The notes beneath the pieces are model-generated. The model saw only the letters and a program-made list of their open reading frames with translations. It searched no databases and was not told the DNA's origin. Below are positions 24,000 through 34,300 of a DNA stretch of 35,000 nucleotides, one piece after another; position 1 is the first letter of the stretch; every line of letters starts with the position of its first letter. The DNA comes from Symbiodinium natans (lineage: Eukaryota > Sar > Dinophyceae > Suessiales > Symbiodiniaceae): the NCBI GenBank assembly GCA_905221605.1, contig CAJNDS010000213.1, forward strand, positions 160,712 through 195,711. Reading direction: 5' to 3'. The translations under genes and the position numbers were made by a program.

Positions 24000-26900
24000 C
24001 TGAGCTCCCGAAGGGCTGGGTTTAGGGTTTGGGGTTTAAGGTTTAGGGTTTAGGGTTTAGGGTTTAGGGTTTGGGGTTTGGGGTTTGGGGTTTGGGGTTA
24101 AGGGTTAAGGGTTAAGGGTTAAGGGTCAAGGGTTAAGGGTTTAGGGTTTGGGGCTTAGGGTTTAGGGTTTAGGGTTTGCTGACTGAAGCGACGCGCCTCG
24201 ACCCAAGGGGTCGTGGGCGGCGCGTCGCGCGAAAGCTAAAAACCCACCCCAAGACCACCCAAACCTTACTCTATTAGGGTTTAGGGTTTATTTTTTGGGA
24301 TAGTTCGATGGTTGCTTTGTATTCTCTCCTGTAATTGATATTTTTTAATAATATACAGCCATTTGAATATAAATCAAAAGGACAAGTAAAGCAGCAGCAG
24401 AGGGCAGCAGTATGTTTATATGTTGTGTCTTGACGCCCGAACAGGCCAGAACAGGCCAGGACGCGGGCCCCAAAATCGCGCTCGGGGCCGCGGCGACATC
24501 GCTCGCTGTCGCTGCGCTCTGTGGCGCCGCTGTGTACAAGAACGTTTAGAGGCACCAAAAAAAGCCTTGAAAAGGCTTGAAAAAGCTTCAAAAAACCCTC
24601 AACAAGAGGGGGCCCCAGGATCTGCCCTGGCCCGCAATGAAAGTGCGATTTTTTAGTACTGAAATCGATGGTTTTGGGCACCCCGGGCCTCCCGGAATGT
24701 TAAATTACAAGGCCGGGCCTCCACAGGCCAGAACAGGCCAAGACGGAGGGTCCCAAAATCGCGCTCGGGGCCGCGGCACCATCGCTCGCTGTCGCTGCGC
24801 TCTGTGGCGCCGCTGAAGGCTCGGAAACTCTCCGGGAAAAAGGCTTAGAAACTGCGCGCGAGGAGCCCAAAAAGCCTAGAAACTGTCCGGGAGGAGCCGC
24901 CCGAACGGGCCAGGACGTGGGTCCCAAAATCGCGCTCGGAGCATGGCACCATCGCTCGCTGTCGCTGCGCTCTGTGGCGCCGCTGTGTACAAGAACGTTT
25001 AGCGGCTTCAAAAAGCTTCAAAAAACCCAACAAGAGGTAACCCTCAATTATGATGAAGGGCCGCCCCCGCGACCTTTTCACAGCCTAGTTTTGGTCAAGG
25101 GGGGGTCGTATTTTTCAATTTTAAAAGCAAAATAGTCTTCGGAGACCCCCCCTTGCCTCAAACTCCGACCCCCTTGAGAGGGAAAGTTTGCCTCCAAAAA
25201 CACCCCAAATGAGGGGGACCCCAGGATCGGCCCGGTCCCAGTTAAAAATGCGATTTTTTAGTACTGAAATCGACGCCTCTGGGTGGCCTCTCGTTTTCTG
25301 GATTTTGACCAAAACCGAGCCCTCACCGGTTTCAGGATTTCAAGTTTTTCAAGGATTTTCAAGGTTTTTCAAGGTTTTTCAGCGTTTTTCAGTTTTTTTA
25401 TGGTTTTTCCATGTTTTTCAAGGTGTTTCAGGGTTTGTAACCCTCAATTATGATGAAGGGCCGCCCCCGCGAGCTTTTCACAGCCTAGTTTTGGTCAAGG
25501 GGGGGTCGTATTTTTCAATTTTAAAGGCAAAATAGTCTTCGGAGACCCCCCCTTGCCTCAAACTCCGACCCCCTTTGAGAAGGAAAGTTTGCCTCCAAAA
25601 ACACCCCAAATGAGTACTGAAATCGACGGTCCCGGGTGGGCTCTCGTTTTCTGGATTTTTGACCAAAACGGCCCCTCCCAGCCAAGAGGAAGCAAGTCCC
25701 CGGGCCTCCCGGAATACTAAATTACGAAGCCGGGCCTCCCCGAATACTAAATTACGAAGCCGGGCCTCCCCGGAATACTAAATTGCGAAGCCGGGCCTCC
25801 CCGGAATAATAAATTACGAAGCCGGGCCTCCCCGGAATACTAAATTACGAAGCCGGCCCTCCCCGGAATACTAAATTACGAAGCCGGGCCTCCCCGGAAT
25901 ACTAAATTACGAAGCCGGGCTTCCCCGGAATACTAAATTACGAAGCCCCCCCTTGCCTCAAACTCCGACCCCCCTTGAGAGGGAAAGTTCGCCTCTAAAA
26001 ACACCTCAAATGAGGGGGACCCCAGGATCGGCCCGGGCCCCTATTTAAAATGCGATTTTTTAGTACTGAAATCGACGGTTCTGGGTGGGCTCTCGTTTTC
26101 TGGGTTTTTTGACCAAAACGGAGCTTTCACCTCAGGATTGCAAGTTTTTCAAGGTTTTTCAAGGTTTTTCAGAGTTTTTCAATGTTTTTTAAAGTTTTTC
26201 AATGTTTTTCAGTGTTTTTAAGCCTCAGAAGGGCCGCCCCCGCGACCTTTTCACAGCCTAGTTTTGGTCAAGGGGGGGTGGTGTTTTTCAATTTTAAAAG
26301 CAAAATAGTCTTCGGAGACCCCCCCTTGCCTCAAACTCCGACCCCCCCTTGAGAGGGAAAGTTTGCCTCCAAAAACACCCCAAATGAGGGGTACCCCAGG
26401 ATCGGCCCGGGTCCCTATTTAAAATGTGATTTTTTAGTACTGAAATCGACGGTCCCGGGTGGGCTCTCGTTTTCTGGATTTTTGACCAAAACGGCCCCTC
26501 CCAGCCAAGAGGAAGCAAGTCCCCGGGCCTCCCCGGAATACTAAATTACGAAGCCGGGCCTCCCCGGAATACTAAATTACGAAGCCGGGCCTTCCCGGAA
26601 TACTAAATTACGAAGCCGGGCCTCCCCGGAATACTAAATTACGAAGCCGGGCCTCCCCGGAATACTAAATTACGAAGCCGGGCCTCCCCGGAATACTAAA
26701 TTACGAAGCCGGGCCTCCCCGGAATACTAAATTACGAAGCCGGGCCTCCCCGGAATACTAAATTACGAAGCCGGGCCTCCCCGGAATACTAAATTACGAA
26801 GCCGGGCCTCCCCGGAATACTAAATTACGAAGCCGGGCCTCCCCGGAATACTAAATTACGAAGCCGGGCCTCCCCGGAATACTAAATTACGAAGCCGGGC

Positions 26901-29900
26901 CTCCCCGGAATACTAAATTACGAAGCCGGGCCTCCCCGGAATACTAAATTACGAAGCCGGGCTTCCCCGCAATACTAAATTACGAAGCCGGGCCTCCCCG
27001 GAATACTAAATTACGAAGCCGGGCCTCCCCAAAATATTAAATTACGAAGCCGGGCCTCGCCCGAATACTAAATTACGAAGCCGGGCCTCCCCAGAGAGGC
27101 CCCTGAATCGTAAATCCTAAATCCTAAATCCTAAATCCTAAATCCTAAATCCTAAATCCTAAATCCTAAATCCTAAATCCTAAATCCTAAATCCTAAATC
27201 CTAAATCCTAATTCCTAATTCCTAAATCCTAAATCCTAAATCCTAAATCCTAAATCCTAATTTTTAAAGGGGAAGGACGGGGGTCTAGGCTTTAGGGTAA
27301 TAAAATATGCTTTAGGGCTGTACGCCCTGTTCCCTCTTTCAAAGCTGTGAGGAGTGCGTTACGGTGCCAGAAGCTAACTCTTCTGGCACTAAAGAGAGCA
27401 TCTGCCTCCAACTGCTAGACTGTCGCTACTCAGTTGTCGGCTGCCGTCGCTAGAGGCTCGGCGGGCTCGCTGCGGCCCGCTGCCTTGCCGGCAGCTAATC
27501 AGGGGCCTTGCTCGCAGTTTAGGTTTTAGGTTTAGGCTTTCGGGGTTTAGGTTGCCGGGGTCGGCTGCTTAGCGCCCTGCAGATTTCATGAGATGCTGAG
27601 TTGGGAGATAGTTCCTGGGCTCAGATGCAACGATTAGGGTTTAGGGTTTAGGGTTTAGGGTTTAGGGTTTAGGGTTTAGGTTTCAGGGTTTAGGGTTCAG
27701 GGGGGTGTTGGTTCGAATGAAAAGATGGTAGGTATGACGAAGACCCTACACCCTACATTCTAAGCCCGCTCAATGAACCCGAGAAACCCGAATGAAAAGG
27801 GCGCCCCTTAAATGTGGTTTGAGAAGGACCTTAACGCTAAGCACAAGCAACAATGGTACTATTGGGCTAGCCGGCCTTTCCGCCCACCCTACACACCAAG
27901 CCTGCCCATCAGCCCGAACAATGAACCGGTTTAGGAGCTCCGGGCGTGTTTGAAATTTGGAGCTTAAGTACAGGGTTCCGAGGGTTTAGGGTTTCGAGTT
28001 TAGGGTTGAGGGGTCATGGCTTGTTCCATGGAGTTAACAGAACCCTGACCGACGGCTGCCTGACCTATGGCTTCGTCTTCAGCTTCTGTGAACAGCAGGG
28101 CTTCGGCTTTCCTAAAGCGGAGCCAGTCAATCACTTCACTCATGTGTGGAGATGGCTCAATACGCCTTGGGTTTTGATAAACCCTCGAGACTTTTAGGTC
28201 AAGAGTCCCTTGGTTGAGTTCTGAGCTCCGTGCTGACACGGCCACGCAGTGAGCGAAGGTGCCGATAGAGGATCCGAGGGCTAAGCCTCTTGCACTCATT
28301 TGGCCTCATGGGAAGCAGGTCCAGTTCGGTTAGACCAGCTGGACCACACAGACCAGAGGCTATCCGCAAGAACACATTGCGAAGCAAGACAGGCATAAAA
28401 CTGGCATTGCATTGGTATTGCGGTAGCATTGGTCTGCATTGCAATCAGTTCATACATCAACACATGCATACACAGACATGCACACGGACAGACAGACACC
28501 TTTGCTGTAGACAAGGCTGCCAAACCTGCGAATGCTCATCTGAAGGGGACTGCCCAGGCATGCGTTACGGTTGAGGGGTCACCATAGGCGCGACAACCAG
28601 ACCTGCAAACCCCACCCTCCAAACCGCTAGGGTTTAGGGTTTAGGGTTTAGGGTTTAGGGTTTAGGGTTTAGGGTTTAGGGTTTAGGGTTTAGGGTTTAG
28701 GGTAATCCGGAAAGTGTCACCACAAACCCTGAACCCTCAACCTTCCACGAGCTGGAGCCCGAAAAGTTCGCACTTTGCACGCCCGGCCTTTGACCCCACC
28801 CATTTTCGGGTGGAGGCTTAGGGCATGTTGGGCCAAGAGGTCAGGACTTGAGACTACTGAAATCAGTAATTTACCGAGGGTTTAAAACCCTAAGCCAGGT
28901 GTTAGATGGGCTTAAGGTTTGGGGTTCAGAGCCCCTAAACCTTAACCCTAAACCCTAAACCCTAAACCCTAAACCCTAAACCCTAAACCCTAAACCCTAA
29001 ACCCCTTCCGGGCCTGGCCAAGCAAAGAGCCAGGCGGAGGGTATGCCGATGAGGAAGTAGGACGCTGAGACCTGCCAAACTGAGGGTTCTTATGGGGCTT
29101 CCGGTTTAGGGTTTAGGGTTGAGGGTTTAGGGTTTAGGGTTTAGGGTTTAGGGTTTAGGGTCTAAACCCAAAACCCTCAACCCTGAACCCCCACTACCTG
29201 GTGGTTCAGTAGAGGGATGCTGGGCTTAGGGCTTAGGCTTCTCGGGTTTTTGGGCTTCGGGGTGCATCTGAAATAGTAGTAGGTAGTGCCAGGAAACGTT
29301 GTGTTATAGGGAGTCGAAGAATCAGGTGCTCATGGTTAAAGATTTCAGGGTGTATGTTGGCAATCCCTAAACCCTAGACCCTCGACCCTAGACCCTAGAC
29401 CCTAAACCCTAAGCTTAAGTCTAGGAGCTTTCAGGCGCATCCCGGACGACAACGGGAGGCTCATTTCAGTGTCACGATTTGAAAGTGTGTAGGGTTTAGA
29501 CACCCGAAGACCCATAAGAATGCAGCCGAAGCGCAACAGGCGCCAAGAGCAGTTGGCCTCATGTATGTACAATGAGTGGGGTTATAAGTTAGAGGAACCC
29601 TAAATAAGGTAATACCCAGAGTACCCTACTAACAACCCTGCTTACAATAAGTACCCTAACAAAGCTCCAAGCACCCCCCCACCCGACCCTAAAGCAGCAA
29701 GATGGGCCTTAGGGCATACAGCTTCGGGCAAACTAGTTGGAGGGGGGAACCCTTTTTGCAGTTTGTAGCGGCTACATCCGCCCCCCCCCCCCCCCCGCCC
29801 CCGAGCTCCGACCTCTCCACTGGAACCATGGTCTTTGCTGGTGCTATGGTTCGTAAAAGACTCTTAAAGAGTAGGCAAAGCAGTCATCCTAAACCCTTAA

Positions 29901-31286
29901 CCCACCACATCCCCCAACCACCCCCGCTCCTTCCCCCTCCTCTCATTCGTCCTGCAAAAAAAAGGCAAAACCCCAAAAGCCTAAACCCGAATCCCTCAAA
30001 GCCCACAAACCCCACCTTACGAGGTTCTGAAGGGGGTTTGGGTCAAGAACAAGGGCCTCCCTTGGGGTTTAGTTGCTTTGCGGATTGGGGTTGACAGGGC
30101 TTGGAGGTTTCGGTACAGGATTTGGAGGTTTTGGCAAGGGGTTGAGATACGCTTTGTAGTTCATAGTGTCCATCCTCCCACCCCCTGAACCCTCAAGCAA
30201 GAAACTCACAGCCGCCCCTAAAGCCCTCAAACCCCTAAAACCTAAGGTACCAGAAACTCTCAACCCCAAAGCCCTAAAGCCATAAACTGCTACTGTGGCC
30301 CCAACCCCTGAACCCTGAAACCTGAACCCTAAACCCTAAACCCCAAACACTGAGCTGTAAATCTTCGAAGCCCCAATGCTCCAGGTACCCGGCGCCCACA
30401 GCCCTTCAAGGTACCATTCGTCACCTAAGCTGGCGGTGGGCTTTAGGTTTAAGGTTTAGGGTTTAGGGTTTAGGGTTTTGGGGTTAGTGTTTAGGGTTTA
30501 GGGTTTAAGGTTTAGGGTTTAGGCTCGGTTTTTGCTTGAGGGTTTTGGGTTTGGGGGCTTGTAGGTTCTAGGGCTGAGAATTTAGCAGGATCATCCTGAA
30601 GCAACGGGTGGTTGAAGAGCATGCTGCAACAGCTTGCCCTTAGAACCCTAAACCCTAAACCTTAAACCCTAAACCCTGCAGCCAAAGAAGCTGTGCACAT
30701 GCAGTCCAGGGCCACGTAGAGGGGGCAGATGAGGAGAATCTGCTTTGTATGATGCAGGACCTGGTTCGTGGCAGAGTTCTTTGGGTTCGGGGCTTAGGGT
30801 TTAGGGCAAGTTTAGGGTTTGGGGTTTAGGGTTTGGGGTTTAGGGTTTAGGGTTTAGGGTTTAGCATCACTTTGGGTATTCCCCAAGATCCGTAGTCCGT
30901 AGTCCGCCGAATATATCCCCACAAAATGCCAGGGTCCTTGTTCTAGGACCCCTGACATGTTTCCTCCCACATGCCGAAACCCACATTCAATCTGTTGTTT
31001 CGGACACTCTGTCTCGTGGAATTTTCACCCGCCTTGGTGGCGCCGCAAGTGGGCCAAGCTCTTTTGGCGGTGTCTTGTCGTGTCTATTTCTTGTGCACGC
31101 CTCTCTTGGAGCTTCTACCAAACTCATCTGCAGTTGTGGTGTGCGCGTGTGCATGTGTATGGACCATGGAAGACTTGTGGCACCTGCGACTCGTTGATGC
31201 ATCGAACCAGAGGAAACAGGGGGGCCATGACTCCGTTGGCGTGCTTGCCACAAATCGAGGGACTAACGTTCCCACTGAGTAACGAT

Positions 31287-31321
<35 letters not shown>

Positions 31322-34300
31322 GGCGCTCTTCCCCGCCGAAGCACCGCTTTAGGAAGTAAGTCTCCTAAACTTCGCCGGTGCAGTGCCAGCGGCCACCCTT
31401 TCAAACTTCGTAGGTCCTGTGCGAAGTTCCAACAAAACAACACATGGAAGCCTTAAGCCCAAAACTGAATCACCCAGCCTCATGATCGCAAGTGATCAGG
31501 TGGATCCATATGCACCGGCCCGCCAGCATTGCCGCAGAAAGCACGGAGGCCAAGCATAGTCCCAAACTTTTAGGGCCGGTCCGGGCTTTGAAGGGTCTGG
31601 GGTTTAGGGTTTAGGGTTTAGGCTTTGAAGGGTTTGGGGTTTAGGGGCTTAGGGCTTAGGGGTTGAGGGGTTTAGGGTTGAGGGTTGAGGGGTTTTACCC
31701 TACTCCCCCATTAAGGCTTTTGGGGTGCTTAGCCCTCGTCTCACAACCTCCCGAAGCGTCGCACCCTGCACCCCTAGAAACCTCCGTGCTCTCGAAGCCT
31801 GAATACCTAGACCCGAGAGTAACCGGAGAATACAAAACGGTACCCTTCTTGGTTTAACGGAGCTTATGAGGGAACCTAAACCCTAAAAAAAGAGAGAAGA
31901 AGGGGCTTGCTTCTCCCCCTTCGTCCCTACAGGCCCTTCGCGCGAAACTCAAGACAATCGATGCTGGGCCCAAAAACCCTCAACCCCCAAGACCTAAACC
32001 TTGATCCCCCTAAACCCTAAACCCTAAACCCCAAACCCTGAACCCTAAACCCTAAACCCTAAACCCTAAACCCTAAACCCTAAACCCTAAACCCTGAACC
32101 CTGAACCCTAAACCCTGAACCCCAAGCCCTGTAACCCTAAACCCTGAACTCTGAACCCCAAGCCCTGAACCCTAAACCCCTGAACCCCCCCTAACCCTAA
32201 ACCCTTAATCTCGCCTGTCACCACGTAGACCTGCCTCTACTATCAACAATATTTAAAGGGTTTCGTGCTTTTTGGGGGGGGTTCTTAAGCAAATACTAGG
32301 CCTAAAACCTAAACCCTAAACCCTAAACCCTAAACCCTAAACCCTAACCCTAAACCCTAAACCCCCCCCCCCCCTCACCTGTAGTTCACCTTGGCCGCAA
32401 AGTGAGCTGCGCAGGGGGACCCAGCACCGAGCTCGTTGCTGACGCGCGTGTTCCTCTCCAGCAAAAAGGGCTTGTGCATGCTTGTGCCCTATGGTTCTGG
32501 GGGTTTAGGGTTTAGGGCTAAGATTTATCCCCTGAAAGAGCTTTGCCCTTAGCCCTTGCGAGTTTGAGGTTGAGGCCACGAGGGACGGACTTCTGTGGGG
32601 CATATGGCCGGCAGGGCCTGGCGTTCATGGTGTTTTCAGTAGGGATTGGTAGGCTTGGGCTTTAGGGCTTAGCTTTCTCGCCCGAACCCCGAAACCCCAA
32701 AACAACCCTGTACCTCTGAACCCCCAAACCCCCCTAACCCCCTAAACCCTAAACCCTCCCAACCCCTAACCCCCTAAACCCTAAACCCTAAACCCTAAGT
32801 CCTAAACCCTAAACCCTAAACCGCTGCAAACCGACTGGGGCACGGTCCCGGCACAGCCCAAGCTCAGGGGCGGCATTGACAGAAGCCTCAGCTGTGAAAA
32901 TTTAGGGTTAAAGTCAGGGTTTAAGGTTTAGGGTTTAGGGTTTAGGGTTTAGGGTGTAGGGTTAGGGTTTAGGGTTGAGGGTGTAGGGGTTTGGGGTTTA
33001 GGGTTTAGGGTTTGAAGTTTGTGGTTTGGTCGGGGTGTGGGGTTTGGGGCTTGAGGTTTGGGGTTGGGCTAAAGATGGGCGAGTCTCTACATCTCGGTCC
33101 CTTTGGGCGTTTAGGGCCTTTTTTTGCTTTGCATTCTGGTTGGGTCCCTTGTAGTGTAACATCTTTAGGGACCAAGTGTAAGTGAAGGACCATCATTACG
33201 ACAACCGGTTCCTAGAGCAAGCTCCCAAAAGACCTGAAACCCTGAAGCCCCTTCATATGAAGATGCATACAAGGCGACGTAAAACTGACATGCCAGCCAA
33301 CCAACCAACCAGCCAGCCAGCCAACCAACCAACGTGAGCATTTCCCAAAAGAAGGTGTACCCCCCCCCTCCAGCCCCCCAAGAAAATTCGCCATCATTAA
33401 AGTTTCACTGCAGGAACCCCGAAAAGACTCCTGGCTTTCGGATTTTTCCCCCACATCCGTAAAAACCCTAAACCCTAAACCCTAAACCCTAAACTTTTAA
33501 ACCCTAAACCCTAAACCCTAAACCCTAAACCTTAAACCCTAAACCCTAAACCCTAAGCCAAAAACCCTGAACCCTGAACCCTAAACTCTAAGCCCAAGAG
33601 GCAAGCAGGTGTTGGCAAAGATGGTCATGGCTGCCAGGTTGGCCTCTGGATCCTTACTTCTCCAATTACCAAGGGGAAACAAACCTTAAACCCTAAACCC
33701 TAAACCCTAAACCCTAAACCCAAGAAGTATACAGCTCAACTAAAGGCGAAGAAAGGATCTGGAAGGGTCCCAGCCAGCAAGACGATGATCTCGGAAGCCC
33801 AGCGCTTCTGAGCGAGCTTTGGTGAAGAGGCTAGGGTGTAGGGTTTAGGGTTTCGGGTTTAGGGTTTAGGGTTTAGGGTTTAGGGTTTAGGGGTTAGGGG
33901 TTAGGGGTTAGGGGTTAGGGGTTTAGGGCTTAGGGTTTGGGCTTACTGCTGCCTGCAGGCCCTACTGTATCGAGAGGTCTGGATATGGCCGCGCGGGCAC
34001 GGACCCCGAAACCCTAAACCCTGAACCCTAAACCCTAAACCCTAAAATTTCTAAAACCTACCCTAAACCCTAAAACCTAAACCCTAAATCCTGAACCCTT
34101 AGGCACAGGCATCAAGTGAACTGCAGGTCAAAGGCGGACCTTCTTTCAACTATGCTTCTCTCTGTCGGTCCCTACATACGGGGGGGGCTTACGATTAAAT
34201 AGGGGTACCCTTTTGGGGGGTTCCTTTGATAAGGACCATAATACTATTGTGGGGTATATTAATGGTACCTAGAATATGGATAATACTTTTTTTGGGGGGG

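Larger units (their letters stand above)
24000..28228. other. Probable last intron of MATE-2, satellite-rich
   Basis: A 4.2-kb composite: a hairpin and telomere tract, three copies of a GC-rich module (about 24435-25002), four copies of a roughly 250-bp module (25035-26510), two 31-bp satellite arrays, the TAAATCC array, then 27262-28000 with a 10-bp-stem hairpin (27364-27389) and a TTTAGGG tract 27633-27700. If 28000-28138 is the real end of MATE-2, this is intergenic. Confidence 0.6.

Noticed and set aside
24274-26518. Several ORFs of 60-135 codons on both strands
   Set aside because: They recur with the repeat modules and contain the same repeated peptide in different copies; no conserved domain.
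28290-28574. 94-codon + strand ORF
   Set aside because: It overlaps the opposite strand of a MATE-2 intron and its CA-rich part; no similarity.
30957-31443. Overlapping ORFs on both strands (131 and 119 codons)
   Set aside because: No recognisable domain, includes a CT microsatellite, and lies within a MATE-2 intron. Possibly part of an unknown repeat.
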